Assembly: GCA_963791295.1 (NCBI GenBank)
Contig: CAWBRY010000001.1
Span: 1,178,001-1,242,000 of the forward strand
DNA: 64,000 nt
Origin: CAWBRY01 sp963791295
GTDB taxonomy: Bacteria > Bacteroidota > Bacteroidia > Chitinophagales > Chitinophagaceae
Direction: 5' to 3'
Part shown: one piece after another, positions 1 to 8,721 of the stretch
Position numbering within the stretch: position 1 is the stretch's first letter
Layout: each line of letters begins with the position of its first letter
Program-made: the position numbers and the translations under genes
Notes under the pieces: model-generated
Seen by the model: the letters and a program-made list of their open reading frames with translations, nothing else
What the model was told of the DNA's origin: nothing
Databases searched by the model: none

Positions 1-543
1 GGGTTGAAATCCACAAAGCGTAATGGGAATAAAATAAATAAACCGATAAAGCGGCTCCATCACGGAGGAACGGAAACCTACAGTAAGGTTGAATTTAGGA
101 GAGGAGTGATGCGTGACATGGGTTGCCCAAAACAAGCGGCAGCTATGATCGACCCGGTGCAACCAATAATACATGAAATCTTCAAAGAGCAATAGAGTAC
201 AGGCCAATAGATCCAGGATTGTGAATGGGATTGAAAAGGCGGTGATCATAAAAAAAAGAAAGGATCACTCCGATATAAACGATGCGCATGAGCAAGTCCA
301 AGCCCGCATTCAAAACATCAGGTAAATATTCTGAAACGTATCCTTCCAGGTATAACTTTCTTGCTTCCGGAGATGACTTAGGAACAATTCCAGTCCGATG
401 ACGACCAGGTAGATCGGGGTAGAAATAAGAATTAGTAGTTGTTCTTTTGGAGTACCCATACCCGACAAAAATACCTGTTTGGATTGAAACTGAATAGTCA
501 CCTGATCCTTGCCCATCGCCGTCAAAATAGTCCAATTTAACAA
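1..543 (-). CDS. sterol desaturase / fatty acid hydroxylase family protein, partial (frameshifted)
   Basis: Integral membrane di-iron oxygenase-like protein, cut by the left edge of the window. Reading leftward, the N-terminal part has a hydrophobic segment (LLILISTPIYLVVIG), a second one (LLMRIVYIGVILSFF), then LFEDFMYYWLHRVDHS with the HxxxH motif and HVTHHS with the HxxHH motif, both typical histidine clusters of this superfamily. The protein is spread over three frames, with breaks near 310 and 185, yet every piece fits the family in order, so indel errors are more likely than decay. The upstream end uses TTG at 543; an in-frame ATG at 516 is an alternative start. Substrate is not predictable. 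Confidence 0.8.
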
Positions 544-585
544 ACCGTATTTTTTTCAGACGGCAAGCTTATAGTAACTTGCAGT

Positions 586-1073
586 ATGCCAAAAGACATT
601 TTGAATAGTTGGGAAAGGAAATCGGCGGCCAGGCAAAAGGATTACAAGCTTTCTCCACAGGGCGGAAAAGAATGAAGTGCTCAAGGAGCTTCCGGACCTG
701 CATGAAGAAGCCTTTCCCAGATAGATTGCATGCAATGTGCGAATTGTTGCAAGAATTATTCTCCCCGTATCAAAACTCCCGATGTGAAGACGGATCAGCA
801 GACATCTAAAAATGCGCGAGAGTGAGTTTATTCAAACATATCTCGTCGTTGATGAGGATGGCGATTTTGTAGTGAACACCAAACCCTGTCCTTTCCTTGG
901 CGACGATAATTTTTGCAGCATCTATGAACAGCGCCCATCGGATTGCCAGCGCTTTCCTTATACGGATGAAGACGTTTTTATCAAAAGGCAAGGCGATCAC
1001 TTTAAAAAATTCCACGTTTTGCCCGATCACTTATTTCGTTCTGGAAAAATTGATGGAGAATTATCCTTCCTGA
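586..1073 (+). CDS. YkgJ family cysteine cluster protein (frameshifted)
   Basis: Small soluble protein of the YkgJ zinc/iron-chelating family, whose biochemical role is unknown. Starting at ATG 586, pieces in different frames give the expected order: MPKDILNSW, a leucine/acidic helix, then DCMQCANCCKNYSPR, and later CPFLGDDNFCSIYEQRPSDC followed by QRFPYTDED. The eight or so cysteines in the spacing CxxCxxCC ... C ... CxxxxxxxC are the family hallmark. The C-terminus is read as FCPITYFVLEKLMENYPS ending at TGA 1071. Breaks lie near 650, 720, 800 and 1005. It faces the MFS gene tail to tail. Confidence 0.75.
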
Positions 1074-1156
1074 TCTTCTTTATCTTTATCATTGCCTGAT
1101 GTCATGATCAATCCATAGATGATCAACGCAACAATGATCACGATAACAATTTTCAT
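1061..1156 (-). CDS. 31-residue single-pass membrane peptide
   Basis: A short open frame starting at ATG 1156, with a purine-rich GGGGAAGAA about 15 bases upstream. It encodes a hydrophobic segment (MKIVIVIIVALIIYGLIM) followed by a charged tail TSGNDKDKEDQEG. This one-helix-plus-acidic-tail layout is what small bacterial membrane peptides look like. The last 13 bases overlap the 3' end of the convergent YkgJ gene. No family is recognised and the frame could be fortuitous, but the contrast between helix and tail argues for coding. Confidence 0.4.
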   Translation of the reverse strand: MKIVIVIIVALIIYGLIMTSGNDKDKEDQEG

Positions 1157-1194
1157 AAATTATCAGTTCTTCCCCGGCAACTTGCAGTGGCCGG

Positions 1195-2442
1195 TCAATA
1201 TTCAAATTTACGTAATGTCGGCGCCTTGAGCCAGGTAGCAATGACGACCAGCAACGTCATGCAACCTCCAAAAATTACTGAGGGCACAGTTCCCAACAAC
1301 GATGCTGCAACCCCACTTTCAAATTGACCCAATTCATTGGAGGAATTGATGAAAATGGAATTGACCGAAGAAACCCGGCCACGCATCTCATCCGGCACAA
1401 ACAATTGAACAATGGTTCCTCTGATAATCACGCTTACCCCATCAAACAGTCCACTGATGAATAATGCTGCGAAACTCAACCAAAAATTTTTCGACATTGC
1501 AAATAACAGAACACAGACCCCAAAGCCTCCTACCATATACAATAGGGTGGAACCTTGTTTTCCTTTCAGTGGTTTCCACGTGAGGCCCGCAATAGCAATG
1601 AAATTTCCAAGATAGGTAGCGGCTACCAGCCATCCCAATCCCTGCGGACCTACTTTTAATATATCTGCTGCAAAAACAGGCAAGAGTGCGGTTGCACCTC
1701 CGAAGAGGACGGCAAACATATCCAGTGTCATTGCACCTAACAACGCTTTTTTACTAAAAACAAAATTCAATCCCTCTTTCACCGCTTCCCAGGTCTTACT
1801 GTTTCCCTGTTGCCAGCTAATGGGTTTCGGAGAAATTTTTCGAAAAATAACAAGAGAGATAGCAATCAATATGCAGACCAATGCAAAAGCAATCGTAACG
1901 TTGGTATAACCCATTATCAATCCGGCAAGTACCGGGCCTGCGGTTGCTGCAATCAGCCATACCATGCTATTTACAGAGATTGCCCTGAACAAGAGAAGTG
2001 GTGGGGACCAGTTGCGCAAGGAACGAATTAAATGCTGACCCACTGAAGGCCCGGATGATCCCCGTTCCAAAAACAATCCCATAAATTCCCCATTCAACCA
2101 AATTACCGGAAGCGTTTCCTCCATCCATGGCGAAGTGATCAGCAATAGGCCGAGAGCGGCCAGCAGATAAAGCGCCATACAAATGCTGAGAAGTTTATGT
2201 TTATTGCTCCGGTCGACTCTTACACCTGCCGGAAGGGCGAGGGCGAGGGCAGGGATCACCTCTGAAAGTCCTAGTATTCCCAGCGAAAGTTTGCTGCCGG
2301 TGACCTGGTAAAGTCGCCATCCAAACAGTACGGGCGTCATTCTTAAACCGCCAATGAATAAAATCCTTGCGACGATATACCAGGTAAATTCCTTATTGAT
2401 AACAGTCGTGAAAGATTTTCTTATTGGAGGGTCTTCACTCAT
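1195..2442 (-). CDS. MFS transporter, MFS_3/EntS-like
   Basis: Twelve-helix major facilitator protein, about 415 residues, of the class that includes the enterobactin exporter EntS and macrolide efflux proteins. The N-terminal loop PAGVRVDRSNKHKLL fits the MFS motif between helices 2 and 3, and PDEMRGRVSSVNSIF is the characteristic loop before helix 11. Between about 1967 and 2110 the uninterrupted frame is nonsense (a soluble stretch), while the neighbouring frame gives IYGIVFGTGIIRAFSGSAF, the expected helix 4 region. Two compensating indels therefore hide there. Its start overlaps the stop of the kinase gene upstream by four bases, so the two are probably co-transcribed. Substrate unknown. 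Confidence 0.82.
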   Translation of the reverse strand: MSEDPPIRKSFTTVINKEFTWYIVARILFIGGLRMTPVLFGWRLYQVTGSKLSLGILGLSEVIPALALALPAGVRVDRSNKHKLLSICMALYLLAALGLLLITSPWMEETLPVIWLNGEFMGLFLERGSSGPSVGQHLIRSLRNWSPPLLLFRAISVNSMVWLIAATAGPVLAGLIMGYTNVTIAFALVCILIAISLVIFRKISPKPISWQQGNSKTWEAVKEGLNFVFSKKALLGAMTLDMFAVLFGGATALLPVFAADILKVGPQGLGWLVAATYLGNFIAIAGLTWKPLKGKQGSTLLYMVGGFGVCVLLFAMSKNFWLSFAALFISGLFDGVSVIIRGTIVQLFVPDEMRGRVSSVNSIFINSSNELGQFESGVAASLLGTVPSVIFGGCMTLLVVIATWLKAPTLRKFEY

Positions 2443-3071
2443 GGCAATGTGATAAAGTGCTGCCCATTTTCATATTCTTTATCGAGGGCATCGATAATCG
2501 TTTGTAGATGCTTTTCATTGCCCAGAAAATCTGCGTTACTGGTATCTACAAATAGCGTTTTAATATTATGTTGTTTAATATAGTTCGTGTAGGTTTCCTG
2601 AATGCTGAATAAATACTCATCTGCGATATTCTGTTCATAGGCCCTGTTCCGCTTTTTGATATTGACCTGCAACTTGCTTACTGATGCATGCAGATAAATG
2701 ACAATATCCGGTTGGACCACTTGTTGATGGATAATGTCAAATAATCGTTGATAGAGGCGGAACTCATCTTCCGGCAAATTTACTTTGGCAAACAAGAGAC
2801 ATTTGGTAAAAAGATAATCAGAAATTGTCAGGTTTTGAAACATGTCTTTTTGCTGAAGCAGGTCCTTGAGCTGTTTGAAACGCTCAGCCATGAAAAATAA
2901 TTCCAATGGAAAGGCAAAAAGGGAGGGGTTTTCATAAAATTTGGGTAGAAATGGATTGTCGGCAAATTCTTCCAGGATCAGACGTGCATTGAAGTGTTTG
3001 GAAAGCAAATGTGCCAGTGTCGTTTTACCGGCACCAATATTTCCTTCTATGGTAACAAAATGATAATTCAT
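2439..3071 (-). CDS. deoxynucleoside kinase family protein
   Basis: Soluble nucleoside kinase of 210 residues that would phosphorylate deoxynucleosides in the salvage pathway. The Walker A loop GNIGAGKTTL is at residues 10-19. EEFADNPFL follows, matching the conserved acidic residue near the substrate site, then DYLFTKCLLFAK, and the lid motif KKRNRAYEQ with its arginines. Length is normal for the dNK/dGK family. Exact substrate (deoxyadenosine, deoxyguanosine or other) cannot be read from sequence. The stop codon overlaps the start of the MFS gene, and folK lies 120 bases upstream on the same strand. Confidence 0.9.
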   Translation of the reverse strand: MNYHFVTIEGNIGAGKTTLAHLLSKHFNARLILEEFADNPFLPKFYENPSLFAFPLELFFMAERFKQLKDLLQQKDMFQNLTISDYLFTKCLLFAKVNLPEDEFRLYQRLFDIIHQQVVQPDIVIYLHASVSKLQVNIKKRNRAYEQNIADEYLFSIQETYTNYIKQHNIKTLFVDTSNADFLGNEKHLQTIIDALDKEYENGQHFITLP

Positions 3072-3194
3072 TTAAATGTTCCGTGATCCGCAGCAGCCAA
3101 TCGTCAAGAGTAGATCGTAACCGCAAAATAAATGAAATGCATACTTCAATCCTAAATTGAATCCTATTGTGGATAATTCCTGTTCTATTTCAAA

Positions 3195-3680
3195 CTATTC
3201 ATCAATTTTTTTCACGTCCAGTTGATCTTTACATTCCTCAAGCAATTGGGCAATCGATTTCATTAACACCGGATGAATCACCTTTCCAGCAATTTCAGCC
3301 AGCGGCATCAAAGCAAACCGACGGTTCGCAAGTTCGGGATGAGGGAGGCGAAGAGCAGGAAGGTCACGCTTTTCATTGCCAAATAAAAGGAGGTCAATAT
3401 CGATCAATCGCGGACCATATTTTTCCTGCCGGACACGACCCATGATCTTTTCCACATTTAATAATTGGTCCATCAGGGTGCTGGAATTTAGGTTTGTTCT
3501 AACTTCCAAAGCCTGGTTCAGAAATGCAGGCTGGTCAGACTTCCCCCAGGGTTCCGTTACATACAACGCTGAAGACTGGGTGATTGGCCCCACGTGCAAA
3601 CCGATTAGTTCTCGCGCTTTCGCGAGGTTGGATTCCGGGTTACCAATATTCCCTCCCGTAAGTATATATGCATTCTTCAA
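3195..3680 (-). CDS. folK: 2-amino-4-hydroxy-6-hydroxymethyldihydropteridine diphosphokinase
   Basis: HPPK, the folate-pathway enzyme that moves pyrophosphate from ATP to 6-hydroxymethyl-dihydropterin. The 161-residue protein begins KNAYILTGGNIGNPESNL (the usual LxxGSNLGD-like N-terminal strand and loop), has YVTEPWGKSDQPAFLNQ, the arginine-rich loop, and the signature RLIDIDLLLFG followed by LPHPELANRRFALMPLAEI, which carries the metal-binding aspartates and the substrate-binding motif. Length and motif order are standard and no frame breaks are seen. It is divergent from sppA, with a 60-base gap. Confidence 0.96.
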   Translation of the reverse strand: MKNAYILTGGNIGNPESNLAKARELIGLHVGPITQSSALYVTEPWGKSDQPAFLNQALEVRTNLNSSTLMDQLLNVEKIMGRVRQEKYGPRLIDIDLLLFGNEKRDLPALRLPHPELANRRFALMPLAEIAGKVIHPVLMKSIAQLLEECKDQLDVKKIDE

Positions 3681-3709
3681 AGTGAATAAATCAGGGATTC
3701 AAATATCTT

Positions 3710-3717
3710 TAATTTTG
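3710..3717 (+). promoter_or_regulatory. candidate -7 box of the sppA promoter
   Basis: TAATTTTG matches the Bacteroidota housekeeping -7 consensus TAnnTTTG exactly and lies 24 bases before the sppA start. No clear TTG -33 element is visible at the usual distance, so this rests on the -7 box and position alone. Confidence 0.4.
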
Positions 3718-3740
3718 GCGTTCATCAATTAAAAGCGGAT

Positions 3741-5495
3741 ATGAGAAGTTTTTTCAAAATATTTTTTGCTTGTCTGCTGGCCCTTGTAGTCTTCGGACTG
3801 TTAGCAGTATTTTTTATCGTTGTCTTCGTGAGTGGATGGACATCCAAAAACATACCGCATATTGAATCCAATTCCGTGTTGGTACTGGATCTTGGCCAGC
3901 ACTATATGGAACAGGCACAGGAGAATTACTTATCGGTCCTTCAAAGCGACGACGAACAGGATATTCCGGGTCTATATGATGTCGTGCGCTTGTTGCACAA
4001 AGCAGAAAAGGATAAAAATATTTCCGGAGTTTACATTGTTGCCAACAGCAATCCAAATGGTTTTGCTGCCAGTTCGGAACTGAGGAAGGCGTTATCAGAT
4101 TTTAAGAAGAGCGGAAAATTTGTGCTGGCGCATGGTGATGTCATTTCTCAGAGAGCCTATGGCATTGCGAGCATCGCCGATAAAGTGTACTTGAATCCAA
4201 CAGGGATGCTTGAATGGGTTGGTTTCAATGTAGAATTTGCTTTTCTGAAAGGAACGCTCGAGAAATTGGATATCGAACCGCAGGTGTTTTATGCCGGTAA
4301 ATTTAAGAGCGCCACCGAACCGTTCCGAACTGACGAGATGACCGAAGAAAATGAATTGCAGACAACGGTTTGGCTTAATGACCTGTACCATGATTTTTTG
4401 TCCAATGTAGCTGTAGCAAGAAAACTCGATACCGGCACATTGCATCAACTGGCTAATGAGGGAAGGATCCAAAATGCGCGGGATGCCCTGGACAATAAGC
4501 TCGTGGATGGATTGAAATACAACGACGAATTAAATGATGACCTGCGACAAAGGTTAGGACTGGATAAATATGAGCGCATCAATTTTGTAACAATCAATTC
4601 TTATTTAGCTGCGGGCAAATTTGTCCGGCGCACGGGCGGTAAGATTGCATTGATCTATGCAGAAGGAGATATCATTGACGGTAAGGCCGACATAGGGGTT
4701 ATTGCCGCAGATCATTTCAGGGAATTGATTCGCAAAGCAAGGTTGGACAAAACCATTGAGGCGATCGTCTTCCGAATAAACTCCGGTGGGGGGAGCTCTT
4801 TAGCCAGTGAAAATATTTGGAGGGAACTTTCGCTTGCCAAACAGGAAAAGCCCGTCGTTGTCAGTTTTGGCGACGTGGCAGCCAGTGGCGGATATTATAT
4901 TGGATGTTCTGCAGACAGCATCTTTGCGGAACCCACCTCCATCACCGGATCCATCGGCGTATTTGGGATCATCCCCAATATGCAGGCTTTCTTTAAGAAC
5001 AAGTTGGGAATTAGTTTCGATGGCGTCAAGACAGGTCCTTATGCCGATGCCGGAGCGATATACCGGCCAATGACTGAAGAGGAGAAAAAGATGGTTCAGG
5101 CACAAATCGATTTGATCTATGGGCAATTCAAGCAACGGGTGGCGTCGGGTCGAAAAAAAGACGAGGCTTTTGTTGACAGCATTGCCCAGGGCCGCGTATG
5201 GACCGGAGTAAGAGCAAAAGATATCGGTTTGATAGATCGATTTGGGGGATTGGAAGAAGCTGTTCAATGTGCTGCCCGCATGGCCAGGCTGTCAGAATAT
5301 CAATTGCGGGAATATCCAACAAGAGAAAAATTTTTTGACAGGCTATTCGGAAAATCCAATCCTCTGGGGTACATGACTAAAATGAAACAGGAGATGGGAG
5401 AAGAGAATTATAAAATCTATCAGGAGTTGAAAAAAGTAAAAGAAATGAGTAATCAAGCCCAGACACGCTTACCTTTCCAGTTTTTTATCCGCTGA
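3741..5495 (+). CDS. sppA: signal peptide peptidase SppA, 67K type
   Basis: Inner-membrane serine protease that degrades cleaved signal peptides, 584 residues, the long two-domain form. An N-terminal membrane anchor spans roughly residues 5-32. The first S49 domain contains YAGKFKSATEPF, holding the catalytic lysine as in the E. coli enzyme. The second S49 domain contains VVSFGDVAASGGYYIGCSAD, where the serine of ASGGYY is the nucleophile, followed by SITGSIGVFGI. The Ser-Lys dyad is therefore complete. No frame breaks. The ABC-2 permease gene follows 21 bases later and may share its transcript. Confidence 0.95.
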   Translation: MRSFFKIFFACLLALVVFGLLAVFFIVVFVSGWTSKNIPHIESNSVLVLDLGQHYMEQAQENYLSVLQSDDEQDIPGLYDVVRLLHKAEKDKNISGVYIVANSNPNGFAASSELRKALSDFKKSGKFVLAHGDVISQRAYGIASIADKVYLNPTGMLEWVGFNVEFAFLKGTLEKLDIEPQVFYAGKFKSATEPFRTDEMTEENELQTTVWLNDLYHDFLSNVAVARKLDTGTLHQLANEGRIQNARDALDNKLVDGLKYNDELNDDLRQRLGLDKYERINFVTINSYLAAGKFVRRTGGKIALIYAEGDIIDGKADIGVIAADHFRELIRKARLDKTIEAIVFRINSGGGSSLASENIWRELSLAKQEKPVVVSFGDVAASGGYYIGCSADSIFAEPTSITGSIGVFGIIPNMQAFFKNKLGISFDGVKTGPYADAGAIYRPMTEEEKKMVQAQIDLIYGQFKQRVASGRKKDEAFVDSIAQGRVWTGVRAKDIGLIDRFGGLEEAVQCAARMARLSEYQLREYPTREKFFDRLFGKSNPLGYMTKMKQEMGEENYKIYQELKKVKEMSNQAQTRLPFQFFIR

Positions 5496-5516
5496 GGGGA
5501 AAAAATATAATTAAAG

Positions 5517-6623
5517 ATGCCCAAATCTTACAATCAATACCGTGCCTTATGGGCTATTACCAGGGCCAGCTATAAAGCGATCTTTAGTAACCCCAGTGCG
5601 ATTGTATTCAGCATTCTGTTTCCTATCATATTTATCATGATCTTCGGCGCCTTTGGTGGCGGCGGATTTACGCGGCATCGAATTGCTCTGGCGCCCGATT
5701 CGGATACCAATAATATAGTCTTTGATAGTTTGGCTAAAAGTCCTTTCATCAGGATCCTATATTACAAGGATACGGTCGAAATGCGTCAGGAACTTGAAAA
5801 AGGTGATCTCGCGGGCATTGTTTCAATTCATCCATTCAAGGATAGTACTGGCCAGTCCCGATATTTTATCAGCATTAAGTCGACTTCTGCCAGCGGAAGC
5901 AGCCTCGGATTATTTCTGCAAACGCTGCAAAACCTGACATTGAAGATCGAGAATGGCTTGAGTGGGGGCAGGGCAGAAAGATTTATCGTGAAGCCGGAGG
6001 TGTACGAAGTACAGAAATACCGCACGATCGATTTTGTATTGCCTGGTCAGCTCGGCTTTTCCATATTATTTTCTACGCTCTTTGGTATCGCCTTTACATT
6101 TTTTGGGTTGCGTGAACAATTAGTATTGAAACGATTTTATGCTTCACCCGTCAACCGGATAAATATCCTGCTGGGTATTGGCATGAGTCGATTATTTTTT
6201 CAGCTCATCAATGTAATAGTCCTGATCCTGGTTGGACATTTTTTCCTCCAATTTACACTGAGGCATGGCGCGATTACGTTTTTAGAAATGTTGTTGATGA
6301 CTGTTGTGATGCTCTTCCTTTTAATGGGAGTAGGGCTTATCTTCAGCAGTATTGCCAAAAGCGATACAAGTATTCCTCTCCTGATCAACTTGTTTGGATT
6401 TCCTCAAATGTTATTGTCCGGAACTTTCTTTTCGATAGAGGTATTTCCTAAATGGCTACAGGAGATCTGCCGGATCCTTCCGCTGACTCAATTCAATGAT
6501 GCGATGCGTAAATTATCCTTTGAAGGATTGCATTTGAACCATTGTTTAAAAGAACTCGGCATCCTGGGAGTGTGGATCATCATCGTATATAGCATCGCAA
6601 TAAGGGTCTTAAAATGGGAATAG
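5517..6623 (+). CDS. ABC-2 type transporter permease
   Basis: Membrane subunit of an ABC exporter, 368 residues. One helix near the N-terminus (IVFSILFPIIFIMIFGAF) is followed by a long extracytoplasmic domain of about 150 residues, then five or six helices including LPGQLGFSILFSTLFG and the hallmark GTFFSIEVFPKWLQEICRI-type loop before the last helix. This is the ABC2_membrane_3 layout. No ATPase gene lies beside it, so its partner must be encoded elsewhere. It follows sppA closely. Substrate unknown. Confidence 0.88.
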   Translation: MPKSYNQYRALWAITRASYKAIFSNPSAIVFSILFPIIFIMIFGAFGGGGFTRHRIALAPDSDTNNIVFDSLAKSPFIRILYYKDTVEMRQELEKGDLAGIVSIHPFKDSTGQSRYFISIKSTSASGSSLGLFLQTLQNLTLKIENGLSGGRAERFIVKPEVYEVQKYRTIDFVLPGQLGFSILFSTLFGIAFTFFGLREQLVLKRFYASPVNRINILLGIGMSRLFFQLINVIVLILVGHFFLQFTLRHGAITFLEMLLMTVVMLFLLMGVGLIFSSIAKSDTSIPLLINLFGFPQMLLSGTFFSIEVFPKWLQEICRILPLTQFNDAMRKLSFEGLHLNHCLKELGILGVWIIIVYSIAIRVLKWE

Positions 6624-6659
6624 AAATTACACAGATTGCTTTTTCAATAACAAAAATAA

Positions 6660-7193
6660 ATGCCGATCCACAGTATTAAGGGAATGATCAGGCTGGCGGT
6701 TCTGAGTTTCATCTTCCTTTTTTTGGTGATTACAGCCATATCACTGTTTTTCCCGTCCGGGATCCGGATATCCAGGGCTATCAATATAAAAACTTCCATT
6801 GCGAAAGTCTGGGACCAGGTGGATGACCTGAGAAATTGGGAACAATGGAATCCATTTTTCTCAAACCTGGCTTCAAAGAAAGTTGAATATATAGATACAG
6901 CAGGCGGCAAATGGAATGCTTTGAAAGTAGAAACAACCACTGTGAAATGGAAGATCAGGGAAAATAATGAGCGGATTGCGGAGATGCAAAATGAACATCG
7001 CAAACCGGTGATGAGCGGATGGAGATGCATGAATAATCAGGTGCAAACCGATTCACTCACCGTGCAATGGTACATGGATTTCAAGCTGGGTTGGTTGCCC
7101 TGGGAAAAATTCGGAAGCCTGTTTTATGAAAAAAAATATGGGTCGCAAATGGAAATAGGTCTCTTGAATCTGAAAAACAAGCTCGAAAAATAA
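6660..7193 (+). CDS. SRPBCC family membrane-anchored protein
   Basis: Protein of 177 residues with one N-terminal membrane helix (LAVLSFIFLFLVITAISLFF), then a START/Bet v1-like fold. The stretch ISRAINIKTSIAKVWDQV followed by DDLRNWEQWNPFF is the typical opening strand, helix and WxxWxPW-like motif of polyketide-cyclase/dehydrase-like SRPBCC proteins. Ligand unknown. The gene lies 36 bases after the permease gene and is in the same direction. The start at 6660 is the first ATG of the frame and gives a good membrane anchor. Confidence 0.78.
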   Translation: MPIHSIKGMIRLAVLSFIFLFLVITAISLFFPSGIRISRAINIKTSIAKVWDQVDDLRNWEQWNPFFSNLASKKVEYIDTAGGKWNALKVETTTVKWKIRENNERIAEMQNEHRKPVMSGWRCMNNQVQTDSLTVQWYMDFKLGWLPWEKFGSLFYEKKYGSQMEIGLLNLKNKLEK

Positions 7194-7264
7194 CATGGGC
7201 GGTAGGGTTGGTTTTGCCTTTATGCCTAATTTTATGTATTGGTAAATCATTAAAAAAATTATAC

Positions 7265-7780
7265 ATGAAAACGATCGTGTTTTTTGTTCTGACGTGTTTG
7301 ACGTTAACCAGTTTTGGGCAAGGTGAAGACAAATCGAAAAGGCCGAGTCCTCCGGCCGTTGCGAAAGAGGCACTTGCCAATGGAGATACCATTGCGATTT
7401 ATTATAGCCAACCAGCTGTAAAAGGCCGGACGATTGGTAAAGACCTGGAGCCAATGGCGGGAAAGGTATGGCGGACGGGAGCCAATGAAGCCACGGTTTT
7501 CGAGACTCAGAAGGGAACCAAAGTTGAAGGAAAAGCTCTTCCAGCAGGCAAGTACGGATTATTTACCATCATGAATGGCGACGAATGGACGATCATTTTT
7601 AGCAAGACCTGGGATCAATGGGGCGCGTTTGCGTATGATGAAGCCGACGATGCCTTGCGCGTTAAAGTAAAGGGCGGCAAAGCAAAGAGTTTTAGCGAGA
7701 GGCTCACTTTTTCCGTCTCCAAAGCTGGAAAGGTCACCATGACCTGGGGCGATGTCCAGGTAGAGTTCAAGGTTGGTTAA
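7265..7780 (+). CDS. DUF2911 domain-containing secreted protein
   Basis: Exported protein of about 171 residues. The start at 7265 is chosen because MKTIVFFVLTCLTLTSFGQG is a clean signal peptide; the open frame extends upstream to 7208 but that extension has no such signal. The mature part follows the DUF2911 pattern seen widely in Bacteroidota: IAIYYSQPAVKGRTIGKDLE, VWRTGANEATVFET, LPAGKYGLFTI, WTIIFSKTWDQWGAF. The function of DUF2911 proteins is not established. A further secreted protein gene follows after five bases. Confidence 0.88.
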   Translation: MKTIVFFVLTCLTLTSFGQGEDKSKRPSPPAVAKEALANGDTIAIYYSQPAVKGRTIGKDLEPMAGKVWRTGANEATVFETQKGTKVEGKALPAGKYGLFTIMNGDEWTIIFSKTWDQWGAFAYDEADDALRVKVKGGKAKSFSERLTFSVSKAGKVTMTWGDVQVEFKVG

Positions 7781-7785
7781 TAATT

Positions 7786-8622
7786 ATGATGATAACGTTC
7801 TTTTCGTTTGTAAGAAATAGTTTATTTCTTATTGCCTGCTCATTCGCTGCCTCACATGCTGTGGCGCAAGAAGACAGTCTGCGTGTTGCCGACAGCACGA
7901 TGGATTGCTTTGATCACTTTTTTGATCAGGCCGAGAAACCATCTCAACCCAATAAGATAATATTAGTAACTCAGGCCGGCAAGACGATCAGCCTGGCTAA
8001 TTTCATTAAACCGCCTGGCATGGGCGAAGAAATCAATCACGGATTGGCTGATCTGGATCATGATGGTAAGAAAGAACTGGTCGTCTATCAATACACCGGC
8101 GGAGCTCATTGTTGCGATGAATTTTACTTATTCAAAAATATTGGTCCGAATAAATTCCAGTTTGCAGCAAAAACATTTGCCGGCGATGTATGTATAACAG
8201 GAACGAATAAATTTATTTTCAATTTTTATCAGCAGTTCGGTTATTTCTTTACCTGCTTCGCCTGTGGATATGATGACAGTACAGAATCGGCGCCCATACC
8301 GGTCAGCAACATTGTATTAAAGTATAGCAAAGGGAAACTACTCGTTGTGCCGGGGGATAAGGAACTCAAAAGTCAAATAAATGATAATCTGGCCAAGTTG
8401 GGAGAGCAACCATATGAGAAATTGGAGGATGATGCGGCGCAGGATAATGGCCTGAGAAAAGAGTTCGCATTGAACCTGGCTGTTTATTACTATTCATTTG
8501 GAAAGAACTTGGTTGAGACAAAGATGCTATTTGATAAATACTATAAATACCCCGATGCCAAGAAGGTATGGTCCGCTTTTGCAAAGCAAATAGCAGCCGT
8601 TCGGACCGAAAATAAATTCTAA
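7786..8622 (+). CDS. secreted protein with an FG-GAP-like loop
   Basis: About 278 residues with an N-terminal signal peptide (LFLIACSFAASHAVAQ). Residues near 85-110 read HGLADLDHDGKKELVVYQYT, a calcium-binding DxDxDG loop like those of FG-GAP/VCBS beta-propeller repeats, followed by GGAHCC and several further cysteines (DVCIT, FTCFACGY) that probably form disulphides after export. A helical C-terminal part ends in EFALNLAVYYYSFGKN. I do not recognise a named family. It follows the DUF2911 gene by five bases, so the two are likely co-transcribed. Confidence 0.7.
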   Translation: MMITFFSFVRNSLFLIACSFAASHAVAQEDSLRVADSTMDCFDHFFDQAEKPSQPNKIILVTQAGKTISLANFIKPPGMGEEINHGLADLDHDGKKELVVYQYTGGAHCCDEFYLFKNIGPNKFQFAAKTFAGDVCITGTNKFIFNFYQQFGYFFTCFACGYDDSTESAPIPVSNIVLKYSKGKLLVVPGDKELKSQINDNLAKLGEQPYEKLEDDAAQDNGLRKEFALNLAVYYYSFGKNLVETKMLFDKYYKYPDAKKVWSAFAKQIAAVRTENKF

Positions 8623-8687
8623 ACCAACATCCCTATTTAATACCACGTTTAGCGGGATTTTTCATGCTTAGGCAAAGCAACGATTCT

Positions 8688-8695
8688 TACTTTCG
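8688..8695 (+). promoter_or_regulatory. candidate -7 box of the sigma-factor operon
   Basis: TACTTTCG resembles the Bacteroidota -7 box (TAnnTTTG, with C for the last T) and lies 26 bases before the ATG at 8722. It supports that start over the TTG at 8698, which would sit at the transcription start itself. Confidence 0.35.
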
Positions 8696-8721
8696 GCTTG
8701 TCAGGTCTTGACAAGGCTATC

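Noticed and set aside
4..195. A plus-strand frame of 63 codons at the left edge
   Set aside because: The opposite strand encodes the histidine motifs of the sterol desaturase family here, so the plus frame is a shadow.
3168..3176. TGTGGATAA, an exact DnaA-box sequence in the dNK-folK gap
   Set aside because: A single nonamer is expected about once in a window of this length on chance; no cluster of boxes or AT-rich unwinding region follows, so no origin is claimed.
6644..7030. Minus-strand frame of 128 codons opposite the SRPBCC gene
   Set aside because: The plus strand has a membrane anchor and the family motif, so this frame is a shadow.
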